In this document: piece after piece, positions 35,870 through 47,604 of the stretch
Layout of the letters: the number at the start of each line of letters is the position of its first letter
How positions within the stretch are numbered: position 1 is the first letter of the stretch
Assembly (NCBI GenBank): GCA_944470555.2
Contig: OX104128.1
Span: 61,759,257 to 61,823,256 of the forward strand
Reading direction: 5' to 3'
Length of the DNA: 64,000 bases
Source of the DNA: Heterobilharzia americana
Lineage: Eukaryota; Platyhelminthes; Trematoda; Strigeidida; Schistosomatidae
Position numbers and translations under genes: made by a program
Notes under the pieces: generated by a model
Told to the model about the DNA's origin: nothing
Seen by the model: the letters and a program-made list of their open reading frames with translations, nothing else
Database searches by the model: none

Positions 35870-36345
35870 TCCTCGATGTAATTTCTCTTTTCACCAGTAT
35901 ACCAGTAATTAAATGTCTGGATATTTAAAGGTATTCACTTATCCATAACCAAGATTTATAATCTCAGTGTCCACTTTCAACGGAGGACATTATGAAATCA
36001 TTGAAGCTATGCTTAGAATCCATATATTTCGCATTTAGAGACAGGATGTATTGTCATACAAAGCGAGTTGTAATGGGTTCGCTAGCAATCCCAGTTGTTG
36101 CGAATCTATGCATGAAGGATGCGGAAGAGAGGGCATTCAACAGTTTCCATATGCCAATTTAGGGTTCCGTATAAGTATGGGGATGATGCATTTGTCACTC
36201 CTGAGAAAGCAAACCAACAGGCCTTTTTGTGATATATAAATTGTTTCAGATTCAATAAAATTCACCAATGAAATAAAATCCAAGTACAAGACTCTAAACT
36301 GTTTAGATTGTCCTATCCAAAGAACAAGTGAAGGCAAATTTTAGC
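35870..36345 (+). mobile_element. Penelope-like RT fragment
   Basis: Spells FLDVISLFTSIPVIKCL, STEDIMKSLKLCLESIYFAFRD, VVMGSLAIPVVANLCMKDAEERAFNSFHMP. This aligns with Penelope RT blocks (FDVVSLFTSIP; AMGSPVSVVVANLVME..E..AL). The catalytic YVDD block is not intact. Confidence 0.72.
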
Positions 36346-36384
36346 GTAAAAATATACAGAAAGTTAACAAATTCCGAAAGTATT

Positions 36385-37862
36385 TAGACTTTCAGTCATG
36401 TATCAAAATTCTAGTGGGTGAGATGAATGTCAAACTCGGAGCAGACAACACAGGAAGAGAACTCATCATGTGTCGAGAAGTACTTGACGAAATGAACGAG
36501 AATGGGGAACTATTTGCAGATTTCTGCGCATTTGGCGATTCGGTGATTGGAGATAGTGTGTACAAACACAAGGATATTCACAAAGCGAACATGGATTTCA
36601 CCAGACACCAGGACACACTAAAAATCAGATCGACTTCATCCCAATCTCAAGAAAGTGCAGACGCAGCCTACTGGACACAATATCGGATCAAGAAGGAGTG
36701 CAGATGTAGGTTCACACCACTCACTATCTAGGTTAAGGAACCTACCTCCAAAATCAAGTTGAAAGCCTTCACAGAAGTTAATGATGATAGACCACACTTC
36801 AAGTTCAACAACCAGAACAAAAACTGAAGGACGAAACTCTAAACGACATCTTCACACCAGCCATCAAGACAAAACGGAAGACATTGAGCTACATCTCTGA
36901 AAAAGCCTGTGTGGAAGAACACTGGAACTCTTTGATACTGACGTGGAAGGAACCTTGCACAACCGTATTAGAAAGGAAGGAAGAAGGACCAAGAGAAGGA
37001 ATGAATCTCGACGGACACATGGAAGATGATAGAGCAGGGAGAGGAAGATGGTGAAGCAGAAGATGAACAAGTGCAGTACAGTGCAGGGATGAACAAAGAA
37101 AAGAGGAACTGAACACAACATATAAACCACTACACTGGACAAAAAAGTGAAGAGGAGTGTGTGCAAAGTCAAAAGACACTTCTACGACACACTAGCAAGT
37201 GAAGCAGAACAGGCTGCTGGTAGGAGAGACCTGACAACATTATATCAAATAACCAGGTTATTATCTGGGAGGGATGAGACCAACTCAGACGAAACCAATG
37301 GAAGATAGTAAAGAAAACCTAGTTACCGCCAAAGAGGAGACACAGAGGAAACGATGGGCTTGACCACTTTAAAAAGCTCTTGAATAGACCAACACCTGCA
37401 ACTCTTCCAGAAATACCACCACCACCAGCAGTCCAGCCACAGAACTACCAGTCAACACAAGTCCCCCGACAAAAGCAGAAGTGAAGTCCTGAGTGCCATA
37501 CAGCTGCTGAAATGCGGGAAAGCAGCAGAACTAGAAGGAATTCCGCTAGAAGCACCGAAAACCGACGCAGAGACAACAACCGACATGCGTACATCACCAC
37601 TGCAGAAGGTTTGGAAGGAAGGAAGGAAACATACCTGCAGATTGGACGAAGGACTACCTTTTCAAACTCTTGCAGTAGGGCGACCTAAGTCTTTGCAAGA
37701 ACTGGCACGGAATCATGCTCCACCCCTATCCACCACAAGCAAAATATTATGCCGCATCATCCTGGAGAGATTAAAAAGTGCTCTGAATTCAAAATTACGA
37801 CTGGAACTGGTTGGCTGGATTCAGGAAGTACAAATAATGTCCCTAATCAAGTCTTAAGATGA
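36385..37862 (+). mobile_element. SR2-like RTE retrotransposon: endonuclease and RT N-terminal part
   Basis: MGEMNVKLGADNTGRE, then NENGELFADFCAFGDSVIGD and HKDIHKANM, are the apurinic endonuclease region (family GDMNAKIGADNTG...NENGERFANLC...PHK.IHKATW). Further on come the linker and SKILCRIILERLKSALNSKLR (family SK.LNRIILERLK). It ends before RT motif A, so this is an internal fragment. Opposite-strand frames at 36864-37179 are shadows. Confidence 0.82.
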
Positions 37863-37864
37863 CA

Positions 37865-38230
37865 CAGAATAACTGAATCTACACCAATAAATACTTAGAA
37901 TGTGAAGCTAATTATGTTGGAGAAAGTTGTAGACTCTTCCTTAAAAATTGAGGTTCAGGAACACAAGTTACGTATGAAACCTCTAATGAAAAATCAAAAT
38001 GAACTAAAAAAGTGTAGAAAAGTGATCAGCAATAGCTATGCATGCAATCGAAAGTATACATATGATTGGCCTTGATAATGTTGACATAATGGGATAAGTT
38101 TTCTGTTCACACAGAGAAAGATTACCTTCAGAAGCCCTGCATACCTTAACAACATAAACACTGTAAAACGAAGAGATGGGCCAGATTTGTCATCTACTTG
38201 GAAAACATTAATCCGATAAAACCATTAACT
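37865..38230. other. Intron 4 stretch, nothing assigned
   Basis: AT-rich, no motif. Confidence 0.3.
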
Positions 38231-38231
38231 G

Positions 38232-38452
38232 TCGGTTTGACTAACTGAGATAGCCATGGTTTGACAGAACTGCATTGTTGTTACTGGGAGATGATTGAAA
38301 GTGAGATGAAAATCTCGATCGCGGCAAGATTCGAACCAGCAACCTCCGAGTTATCGACCCGTGATGCTCCACCAACTGGGCTACAAGACTTGACCAATGA
38401 CCACATTTTTATTTCACTTCAATCACCAATGATTTTACCTGACTACTATGTG
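38232..38452 (-). repeat. Second tRNA-derived SINE family, copy with A and B boxes
   Basis: Minus strand: TAGCCCAGTTGGTGGAGCATC (A box) and GCTGGTTCGAATCTTGC (B box), followed by GATTTTCATCTCA and a 3' part ending in GGCTATCTCAGTTAGTC. No intact tRNA fold or anticodon arm, so a SINE, not a tRNA gene. Confidence 0.72.
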
Positions 38453-38459
38453 AATTTAT

Positions 38460-39310
38460 GATATGTAACTATCTGTTCATTGTATTCCCACTCTTGACAC
38501 GACTAGGACTTATTATCCCAACTGACATCATCCTGAATTAGAGAGGGGGAGGTGCAGATTTAGATTTCATCTCTAATCATCATCCTTCATTAGTACAAGT
38601 CTAGCAAATCACAACTATCTCAGATATTCAAACTGAAAACCATTAATATTGAAGCTTTAATAACAATGACAATTAGAGATTGTTCATGAACAAGCTACTC
38701 TGATACGAGTACAGGAAACAATGCACATATTTTACAACATGCGCGCTCACACACACACTGACTGCGCTACATTTTGATTGATAAATAGAAGTCAGAAGTA
38801 TGAACGTATAATGCTTGATCATAATTACTCAGTCTGAACAACAAACCACCTAACCAGTGACATACATACACTAAATATTCGAGTTACTGTTTCGCTTTAT
38901 ATTTTGATATAAATAAAAATGCTTAAGTATTCTGTTGAAGAAGTTGTGACTTACGCAGCAAAACGTCCAAAAAATACTTGTTTTGATTTTCTAAACAGTT
39001 TGAATTATGTTAAAATATACCCTTATGATGATTAAATCAAACTCGTTGCTCGGGTTCTTTCAGGATATTCGTAACAACTTTAGTCTAGATGTCTATCGTA
39101 TAAAAGATAAATTGATAAAAATTCGCGTAAGCTGTAGTGGATATTTCATGCTACTATAATCACTGAAGTATTACATTTCGCGCTACGTTATGGGGAAATA
39201 GGTTGAATATTAGTGGAGCAAAACATTTCTTTGGCCATTTATTATCTGGAATGACACAAAAAATGACGTCCATATATTGCAAAGTTAGCATTTACTTCCA
39301 TATTGGATTT
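38460..39310. other. Intron 4 stretch, nothing assigned
   Basis: AT-rich, with a short CA run near 38750; no family recognised. Confidence 0.3.
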
Positions 39311-39317
39311 GTTTGTT

Positions 39318-39440
39318 TGGCCGTGGGTGCGCACTGCTGAGGAGTCCCAAACTAGGACGAAACAGCTGTCCAGTGCTCCCAGGTTTCTTTTGTTCCTCTC
39401 CAACTGATGTCAGTCTACGACGAATAACAACTTGAAATAT
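39318..39440 (+). repeat. Sm-alpha-like SINE, 5'-truncated, perfect hammerhead
   Basis: Starts at GGCCGTGGGTGCGC and ends GACGAATAACAACTTGAA. It contains the best ribozyme of the window. Confidence 0.85.
39331..39376 (+). ncRNA. Hammerhead ribozyme, fully consensus
   Basis: Stem I GCACTG (39331-39336) pairs perfectly with CAGTGC (39371-39376). Core CTGAGGA 39337-39343, stem II GTCC (39344-39347) with GGAC (39355-39358), GAAA 39359-39362, stem III ACAG/CTGT 39362-39369, cleavage expected after C 39370 (GUC). All invariant core residues match. Known hammerheads of Schistosoma Sm-alpha repeats have this same short stem III. Confidence 0.9.
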
Positions 39441-39539
39441 TTGATTTATAACACAGCGTGATACAGTATTATTTACTTGATGACGTTTCGAACATAAATT
39501 ATCATTGCTCATAAATCGTATCGTATCACATTACTTTCA

Positions 39540-40470
39540 ACATCTGCTTTTCATGGTCCTGTCATCTCAGATTCTTTGTTTTTGTTGGTAGTAAATTTTT
39601 CCATACCTCTGGTATAGGTGTTGAGCCATTCCTGTTACATGTGTTGAATGTTGATTCGATGAACAAAGATTCAGTAATCAATTTCCCTCTCCACCTAATT
39701 ATATTGGATTTTAGTACAGTGGTTTTGTCCCACCGTATTATGTGGTTGTGTTATAATGTATGCATATATTGCAATAACTGAATGTTTTTCTCGATTATTC
39801 ATCATATCTGGGTCTGTAATTTTATGTTTTGTCATTCGAAGTGACCCCGACCGGTCAGTTGGATTTATGTACTTGACCTCACAGTCATTATATAGAATTT
39901 GATAGATTAGATTATTTTGCTTAATTCGTTCTATCGGATCCTTAAGCTGACAATGCTTATCTCTGAGTGAGCTCGTAGGTGTAAGTGCCACCCTGATTCC
40001 AGCTTTGATGAGGATCCTACGTAAAGTTTCTGATGCACCTTTTTTATAGGGTAACACAATGGAGGCTGTGAACTCTTTTCTACTCGTGTTGTCGTTATTA
40101 TTTATCCTTGTGTTACTGTTATTATTTCCTTTCTTATGTGTTCATACGAATTTCTTGATAAACTGCAGAGGATAATAATTGATTATTAGCGCTCCTTTTG
40201 TGTTTCAGTTCCTTGTTTAGATCCTTACAATAACTAGTCAGTTTTCTTACGCTATTATTTCGACATTTGACTAGACCTAACTGACCTAATTGACGTTAGT
40301 TGAGATGACCTGAAGTCTAGATACCTGTTGGAAAGAGTCTGCTTTCTGTAGACGATAGTATTTACACCACCGTCTGTCCTTTGTTTTGTTCTGCGATCCA
40401 GCATAGGTAATTCTCCTTGCTCATTTTCTACATCGTAAGTGAACTGGATTGGGTCCAATACTGAGTTTAT
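39540..40470 (-). mobile_element. Penelope-like element, RT end and GIY-YIG region
   Basis: Minus strand: DPIQFTYDVENEQGELPMLDR and VYRKQTLSNRYLDF (RT end; family IQFT.E.E....LPFLDV...VYRKPTHT.RYLDF), then LPYKKGASETLRRIL and LIYQILYNDCEVKYI (GIY-YIG start). Same lineage as 56.7-57.7 kb. Frameshifted. Confidence 0.78.
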
Positions 40471-40479
40471 ATATGTGAG

Positions 40480-40880
40480 AAAATTGTCGATATGTTCTTA
40501 ATTCAACGCACTAAAGATTTGGTAGCAATATATGCATAACACATTCACCATCAAATCCAGTACCTTAGTCTAATGAACTATGCAATCCATGTTCTTGGGA
40601 AGAGCACACCTGCTTAATATCGTATAGATGAGAAGAAGAACAACAACTGATGACATATATTCACCATAGTTTACTTCATATAGAACAAATTTCAGTAGGA
40701 ATCAAGGGAGTACAAGCAAAAAGTATTGTGAAACAAAGTCCTCCAGTTCATGTCGTTACGTAACAGTTATCTCCAAATAAATCACTGCCTGAAATACAAT
40801 TAGTCTAACATTCAGTTACTGTCTATTTAGTGACTGGCTTTCAAGAGGGGAAATACCCGTTATTTTTTAAAGACGAGATC
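40480..40880. other. Intron 4 stretch, nothing assigned
   Basis: No motif recognised. Confidence 0.3.
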
Positions 40881-40884
40881 ATGA

Positions 40885-41115
40885 CAGAGATCGAAATCAG
40901 GATCATAAGGTCTCATGAAGAACGCGTTAACCATCAAGCTGCCAAATCACAGTTCAGTGGTCCACAGTTTCCTACTTCTGTAATTTCGCATGTAGCCCGA
41001 CGATCCACCCAGATTTTCAGTTGGCATCCGCTTTACTTCCAACTGGTTGACCCCATAGAACAACTAATGCTAGTTAGTGGTGAATAATACCTTGAAATAA
41101 AATCCCCATATACCC
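40885..41115. repeat. Sm-alpha-like SINE, rearranged: minus head joined to plus tail
   Basis: 40905-41055 is a minus-oriented head (GCGTTAACCATCAAGCTGCC; CACAGTTTCCTACTTCTG; CCAACTGGTTGACCCC), followed by a plus-oriented tail (GGTGAATAATACC...AATCCCCATATACCCCAAAC). Ribozyme absent. Confidence 0.6.
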
Positions 41116-42445
41116 CAAACTACATTGAAACTTTTGGTGTTGCTAAGCTGACTGAATTTTCCCCAGCAGTATTTAACACTTTGAAGAACTAACGAATTTC
41201 GTGGCAACTTACATCATAGACTTGCAGTGACTATTAAATCACTACAAACATTGAATAAGTGAACAATTGTTTCAATTTAACTGAGAACAAGCCATAACTG
41301 CATACTAAAAGCAGCATATAAACAACACAAAACGAACAACAGCTTCAATTCTCATGATTATTATGTTACCATTCAAATGATGAGCTTATATCTAATGGTA
41401 TATACTTATGCAACTTCATTCAACTAGCAATACGTCACAAATATCATCCAAATCCTGTCGATGGACAAATGTCTGTACTTCACAATTCACTAATTTCAAA
41501 AGTCACGGCCTTTCTAAAATTCAAGCTTTTAGTGGTTTTCTCAGTTAATGATGTTTCGTTACCAAAGTTACTCTAAGATAAATCAATAATCCCAAACTCT
41601 TTTATTTGCTAGGAATTGACCTGTCATCAGTGACAGTGGAAATATGTCGAGGAAACTAATTTGATTTAAGCATCGATGTCCACTGATGACAATAAAAGGG
41701 GAGTTGTAGTCTAATATAGTATCCAAAAAAATGAGTAGTCAGAAAGCATTGAATCTGATATGTAAACTTCACTCCCAATTCAGAGTGATCTAAACCCCCA
41801 GACGGTCGTTTCACCTATTTGGAATCCAGCTTATAAGGAGATTCAATAAAAACCAATCAATATCGAGGTCTGGGTTGGGGAATTTCTTAGCACTACGGTT
41901 AAGCAACTGAAAACTAGTCATCTATGAGAAATGTCAACATAAGCCAAACAATTTGTTAGCAATTTTCTCACTGAACATCTGATTTAAAGTTGAGAGGTTT
42001 TATGAATATACCTAAATTAAAAATAACACTGACAATTAAAGTTCAACCAATTAACATGATTATCAACAAGCCATTTGGAAAACCTGAGTATAGTTTGAGC
42101 AAGTTACTGTGTAGATCAGGGATGAAGGTTGCTAAGAAATCTCAGAGTAGAAGAAAACGGTAGTTTTCCAGTACCTTTGTGATTTCACTACTTGTTTATT
42201 TGATGTTAGTCCAGTTTCAGAACAATAAATAAGTTCATTTTTTGATCTTGTGACTATAAATACTGATCTCTTTTAAATTCATCACAGCAGACATATTTCG
42301 AATAAATGATTCACAATTATTGCTTTTATTTTCCATTCAGATTACACATTGGTTTCTTGATGCATAAGCAACCAATAGACTATTACACAATATCTAACGG
42401 GTGTGTTGGTTTCACTGTCTACCTGTCTGTCTACCTATCTATCTA
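41116..42445. other. Intron 4 stretch, nothing assigned
   Basis: AT-rich, no family recognised. Confidence 0.3.
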
Positions 42446-42449
42446 TTTC

Positions 42450-42528
42450 CAGGTAGTTATTCACCACCAACTGATATCGGTTAGAGAACACTACCTTGAA
42501 ACTAATCAATCCCAACAAAACTGAAGTC
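42450..42528 (+). repeat. Sm-alpha-like SINE tail relic
   Basis: CACCAACTGATATCGGTTAGAG...CCCAACAAAACTGAAG resembles the SINE tail. Confidence 0.45.
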
Positions 42529-42750
42529 TGTATGCTTATTTCTTTCGTTTTTATCCAAAGAATCAATATTTTAGTGAATTGTTGTACCTGACATTTTCTT
42601 TATTTATCGTGCATAAATGAACTTCGAGAAAAAGTGCTTATATGCATTTCTTCAGTGATTAAAAAGAAGAAATTAAAAAGAAATTGAAATATTGATGAAT
42701 CAGTTACATCAGTTAAACTATGTTCTACCTCTCTTAGTGTGGAAGTAGTC

Positions 42751-42752
<2 letters not shown>

Positions 42753-42804
<52 letters not shown>
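42753..42804. repeat. (AG)26 microsatellite
   Basis: Uninterrupted AG dinucleotides across 52 bp in intron 4; likely length-polymorphic. Confidence 0.97.
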
Positions 42805-42806
<2 letters not shown>

Positions 42807-42944
42807 GTAGGATGCGTACCATAATACGCAACCAAATGTTGATGGATTATGCATAAAGTAACCATATGTAATTCGCCTAATCCAGTTCTGTGATACCGAA
42901 TTGTTTTTCCTTCAATTTAGTTCTGTGATTTGATATACCACTTT

Positions 42945-43080
42945 GACTATCTGAGATAGCCGTGGTTTGGCAGACTATTATTGATACTCACTCATCATCC
43001 AGTATCGATTTAATATACGTTAGATAAGCGATTAAGGATAGTGAAGAGCTGAGCATTCAAATTTCGCTCAATTATTTAAG
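42945..43080 (-). repeat. Second tRNA-derived SINE family, partial
   Basis: Shares GACTATCTGAGATAGCCGTGGTTTGGCAGAC with the copies near 38235, 55135 and 59115. Confidence 0.5.
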
Positions 43081-43119
43081 TGTGAAAAGCAACTAAACCA
43101 ACTTCTATTCTTTACACCA

Positions 43120-43212
43120 AGGTAGTATTCATCACAAACCAACATCATTTATAGAACCATTGTACACCTGAAAGTACAAGACAGTCACCTTTCATATTGG
43201 GATGTACCAACA
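43120..43212 (-). repeat. Sm-alpha-like SINE tail relic, minus
   Basis: AGTATTCATCACAAACCAACATCATTTATAG and CACCTGAAAGTACAAGACAG match the reversed SINE tail. Confidence 0.55.
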
Positions 43213-43214
43213 AT

Positions 43215-43865
43215 GAATAAAGGAGGAATAGACATGACAGAAACCTTTGTGCGGAATTCGAACTCATCCTCCCTAGCGCATAACTTAAATAGCGCTGTGA
43301 AAAGTTGATAAATACTCCAGAAAGCACAGAATAATTGATGAGGTAGGCAACCAGTCATGCTTAGTATGAGATGTTTAAGGATATCAGTCAGATGTTGAAA
43401 TCTGAGTAGGCCAAGTGAGGTTTAAATACACCATTATTTAACGGAAGGTCAGACACCTATGATTATTTCCTAGAGCTGTAGGGATTGGGTCAAAATGCAC
43501 TAGAACGACACTAGGAATTAAAAGAAAACATGGGTTGCAACGGAATTCAAACAGTGAACTCTGAGAAACTGCATAGACGCCCTAAAGACTGACGAGGCTT
43601 CATTTCCGCTTTAGTAAACGGGAGTTCCACCAAATTCCTACAGCACCACATCATACGTACCTCTATGTTTCATTTCACGGCCTCTAGTAAACTACAAACA
43701 GCCTAAAATGACTAATGTTGTCATAATCAACAAATAATTATTTAAAATTTCTAAAAAGTTCCGAACAAAACACAAGTCCAAAATTCACACTGCACTAATA
43801 GTTCAAGGAGCTACATAGACAATAAACCCGTAAAACAATTTCATTCCGTAAGAAAATGAATTAGG
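43215..43865. other. Intron 4 stretch, nothing assigned
   Basis: No family recognised. Confidence 0.3.
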
Positions 43866-43869
43866 ATGT

Positions 43870-44640
43870 GCTGTTTCTCATCACAAAAAGTGTTCAGTTT
43901 CAAACTGACAACAAAATTTAGTGGCAAACTAATAGAGTAGCCATAGGTTGACCTTTAGGCCCAGTCTTCTCTGAAATCCTTATGTCCTACCTAGAACAAA
44001 GGTGACTGAAATCAGAGATCAGAAATACCAAATACCACCACACCTATACCAGAGGAACCTTTACAGTCTATAGTAATATGAATCATACATCCCTGTTGCA
44101 TGAAAAACTCAGTTGAGCTCATGCTAACCAACATCAGGTTTGTTATAGACTATGAACAAAATAATCAGCTTAAATTTCTAGACCTCTCCATATGAAGAGG
44201 AAATGACGGCCCAGTGGAGTAAAGTACATACAGAAAAGATGTATGAACCGGTCAGTACTTCAACTATCATACTTTTCCCCCTAATAGTTACAAGTGGAGC
44301 CTTATCAAGATACCTTTTAGTTGAGAAAGGGTATCAAGTTAAGAAGACAAGCTTGAGGAAGAATTCATGATCAGGAAGTTCATCATGAAATGCGGAAGAA
44401 CTTGGAGAAAGGAAAATCGAAACATCCACCTTGCATTCATAAGATGTTAGAGCGAAGTGAGAAGATGATTAAAACAACATTGAATAAGACCTTCCCTAAG
44501 GCTGCCTTGGTATCATTTTACAGCGAAAATAGTTTATTAAATCAACTCTGCTCCTGTTATCTCCAACTGCACTTACAAAGTTACCTGCATTTGCAGGAGC
44601 AAGTACACAGGAAGGAGGAAAAAAACTAGATTTTCTAAAC
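43870..44640 (+). mobile_element. Penelope-like element, decayed RT copy
   Basis: Spells VFQFQTDN.., VAIG*PLGPVFSEILMSYLEQR, YTRGTFTVYSN, HANIRFVIDYEQNNQLKFLDLSI and TYRKDV*TGQYFNYHTF. These are Penelope RT blocks (VAMGSPLGPVLADIFM.YLE; NI.FT.D.E..N.LPFLDV; YRKPTWTGQY.NF.SF). At least three stops. Toward the end (44380-44620) lies the pre-GIY-YIG region. Confidence 0.75.
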
Positions 44641-44644
44641 GTGT

Positions 44645-45085
44645 CCTTAAAAGTTCACAAGTGCAATCACCTGACACTTAATGGATTAAGGAGATACAGT
44701 TCAGATGGATAATGTCTTTAAAATCACTACTATGCAGAGAATAGTCAGTCTATTTCGTTCTGTAGGAGTAATTCAAATTGTACAGAAAGAAAATATGATT
44801 AACTTTACATTACTCTAGTAACTGAGCTTTAACTTTGTTTCATAATTTTCAATCTTTTTCATATTCCCCTTATGATTTTCATGTACTGGTCTAAACTCAT
44901 CTTTAACTTTCCAATACATAAGCTCGTTACGTAACCATTTCCTTTCTTCCTGGCTCCAGCATCTTTCATCGTGCAATATATGGATAAAAAACCCTGATTT
45001 GATTGTCTCACTATCATCTTGTCTCCGTATTTCCTTCATCTGTTAGTGTACTGTGAATTTTAGACTTGGGCTTTGCCCGAAACAG
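44645..45085. other. Intron 4 stretch, nothing assigned
   Basis: A minus frame (44815-45039) with charged residues has no recognisable motif or splice context. Confidence 0.3.
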
Positions 45086-45087
45086 TT

Positions 45088-45222
45088 GCATTCATCACGA
45101 ACTGACATCCCTTAAAGAACCATTGAAAACCTGGGAGCACTGGACAACTGTTTCCTTCTAGCACGGGACTCTTCAGCAGCACCCAACCACGATCCCGCTG
45201 TGACCAGTGAGGTTAACCGGTT
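45088..45222 (-). repeat. Sm-alpha-like SINE, minus copy, ribozyme stem II broken
   Basis: Minus strand keeps CTGAAGA and GAAAC with stem I GCTG../CAGTGC, but stem II is GTCC against GAAG, so folding should fail. Head-to-head with the following copy. Confidence 0.75.
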
Positions 45223-45224
45223 GG

Positions 45225-45522
45225 AAGAGAAGTAGATGCCATCTGAATACCTTGGTGGATTGTCATGCTATATCGCGAAGCGACAGAAGTAGGAAACTGT
45301 GAACCACCGAACTCCGACCCCTGGCTGGAAGGTTAAGGTGTTCACCGTGAAAGCTGAAAACCCTGAGTTCAGTTGCTGGTGGGGTCATGGGTGCATACTG
45401 GTGAAGTGTCATACTTGGAAAAACCAGCTGCGCAACACTTCCTGTTTTTCATTGGTTCTCAAACTGATGCCAAGCCTTGATGAATACAACTTTAAAAAGA
45501 AAATCCCAATAGACCTAAAACT
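45225..45522 (+). repeat. Sm-alpha-like SINE, plus copy, ribozyme lost
   Basis: Head GAAGAGAAGTAGATGCCATC and GGTGGATTGTCATGCTATATC, tRNA-like block CCCTGGCTGGAAGG, tail GATGCCAAGCCTTGATG. Hammerhead unrecognisable. Confidence 0.75.
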
Positions 45523-45524
45523 AA

Positions 45525-46280
45525 ATTTACGAAGTAGTTGTCTCTTGATCGGTGTTAGACTAACCATTCCACTAGGTCATCTCAACGCTTTCGGAGTATA
45601 TCGCGAAAGCAATCGTCAGAATTAGGTCAGCGTACGAGGCAAGACAATGTGATATGCATAACTCTTCCGCAACTGAACAATATATATAATCCAGCCTTAG
45701 AAGAGACAAAGTATAATCTAAATCGCTCCGTGACAACGTTGCTAGCTGAAAGGTGCAGGTTCAACTTTTAGAGGAAGCATGAGTTTCTCCTAGATTGCAG
45801 TTGTGCCTTGGCGATAAGTATAAGAAGGCTGAAATCCAAATTAAGGGCAAATTATGAACTGTTTCTCACTAAAAGCCACTTGTGATTATATGATTTATAA
45901 ATCGCTTGCACAATAAATATCTAAGAATAAATATTTGTTTATCTAAAATGTTTTACGACCTTGAACAGTGACAAGTTACAAGTGGCTGAAAATCTATTCC
46001 TACTGACATTACTATTATTATTATTATTATTAGTCCCTTGGGTTCCTAATGGAACATAGGGCTTTTCCTACTGACATGCTAGTCAATAATCAAGTTAATC
46101 GAATCTTAAAATAATGAATAAACATTTCATTTCATTAAATAATAAGTTTTACTCATTTTTCTTGTTGATATCATTTCACCAAGAGCATATTATACACTTA
46201 CGTATTCGTTTTTGATAACCTAACATCTTCATAATAGGATATCACATTAAAGGAAAAGGAATATTTCGTCAATGATTACT
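45525..46280 (-). repeat. Intron 4 stretch holding a TTA run and a 35-bp SR2-like 3' end
   Basis: At 46009-46035 there is a TTA/ATT run directly followed on the plus strand by AGTCCCTTGGGTTCCTAATGGAACATAGGG (46033-46064), which is the reverse of the SR2-like 3' terminus with its microsatellite tail. It is an extremely 5'-truncated insertion on the minus strand. The rest is featureless. Confidence 0.6.
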
Positions 46281-46283
46281 TAC

Positions 46284-46446
46284 CCAGATTAGAGACTTCT
46301 CGAACAACTAAACTAGTAAGAAAGTCAATCAGTGTATTATTATGTTCATGCAAATAGACTAGTGAGTTGGCAATCTCCTCTTTGAATTTCACAGCTAGCA
46401 AAGATTCCAACCAATTAGTAAGTAATAAACTGTTTTTTAATATAAG
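46284..46446 (-). CDS. RasGAP gene exon 4: first helices of the GAP domain
   Basis: A 163-bp exon giving residues 193-246 plus one base of codon 247. It encodes LLTNWLESLLAVKFKEEIANSLVYLHEHNNTLIDFLTSLVVREV, aligning without gaps to the family's LC..LEP.L..K.KEE.A.ALV.IL....K..DFL..L...EV. These are the helices that open the RasGAP extra and central region. The acceptor TTTTTCTCAG and donor G|GTAAGT are both strong. No ATG-started frame would reveal this exon; it was found by reading the minus strand for RasGAP motifs. It lies 4.7 kb from exon 3 and 10.8 kb from exon 5, with Penelope, SINE and SR2-like debris between. Confidence 0.91.
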
Positions 46447-47600
46447 CTGAGAAAAAGAATAAATACAGTAAAGACATTAACACTGCTTTACTTTGAAAAT
46501 TAGCAACAATATTTAAGAAATGAGTAGAATATACAATGTGTAGTTATCGCATATTATACTGAAAACGTTTTACAAATATACCACCGATAAATCAGTGTCA
46601 AAACACGTCATGTTCATTTAATTGAAATTTTATCAACTTTTAGTGACTTGGTGGAGTCATCGATAAAAAACCAATCAACCACTCAATTGAATTCAGCCTC
46701 GCACATTACAGAGAAGGGAAAGAACTCTAACTAGCTATTTTGTTTGTTTCTCAACTTTACACACTGTTATGTTTGCTAACTATCTGTCAGCAACCAGTCT
46801 CAAACATAGGAAACAGAGTTGTTGTAAAATCTCAGTTCAGGATACACTTTGATTAGTACCGTGGTATAATGAATCATACTGGCTAGCCTCAACAGAACAA
46901 ATCGATAAAAAATTGACTAATAGGCTCCTTGACCATTGGAAACTAAGGCTTTTGATACTGATAGAACTCTACTGACTACATCGAAAAGGAGGCTAGTAAG
47001 GTAACTTACTCGATACTATAAAGCATTGAATTTGCAGGTTATTAATGAAAAAAAAATCATAAAAGGGATTAGGCTTTAATTCAGATTCAGCTGACCAACC
47101 GAAAAAGCTCAAAAATCATATTTACGAGATCATGAAATCGACAAGGCACTAGAGGGGCTATTTGATTGCCTATACACCAGTAAGTGGAGTAAATGGTATT
47201 CATGAGGACAAAAGTGGGTATTTCATTAACAGATAATTTATACGAACGCACTCAGATATGATGTAACTTGACTTTCCCAAAGCTTTACTGTCTTCTAAGC
47301 AATACACAGACACATATAAATAACTAACTATCAGAGCCTGAACTATTAGTTTTACATTTTAGCTTTTGTTTGAATCTAATAGCATAGAGCTATTCTAAAG
47401 TTCATAAAGACCTCAAATGTTATGTAAATGAAAGTTAGGCAAGTAATATTCATAAACAGTTTGATCACATGAATGGTTAATTGTGATGAAATCAACTTGT
47501 TCTGAGAATCAAGAAGTTGCGAGTATTTATTAAAACAACTGGAAGAGATTAGTAGCTACGACTAGAATCAGGAAAAATGTATGGTCACCAGAACTACTCA
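46447..47600. other. Intron 3 stretch, nothing assigned
   Basis: Polypyrimidine tract of exon 4 at the left edge; no repeat recognised. Confidence 0.3.
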
Positions 47601-47604
47601 TGAG

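Noticed and set aside
36864..37179. Two overlapping minus-strand frames of about 100 codons
   Set aside because: Antisense to the SR2-like endonuclease-RT linker (Lys/Glu-rich on plus gives Phe/Leu/Ser-rich on minus).
42753..42804. CRISPR or satellite array
   Set aside because: Simple AG microsatellite; no spaced repeats anywhere in the window.
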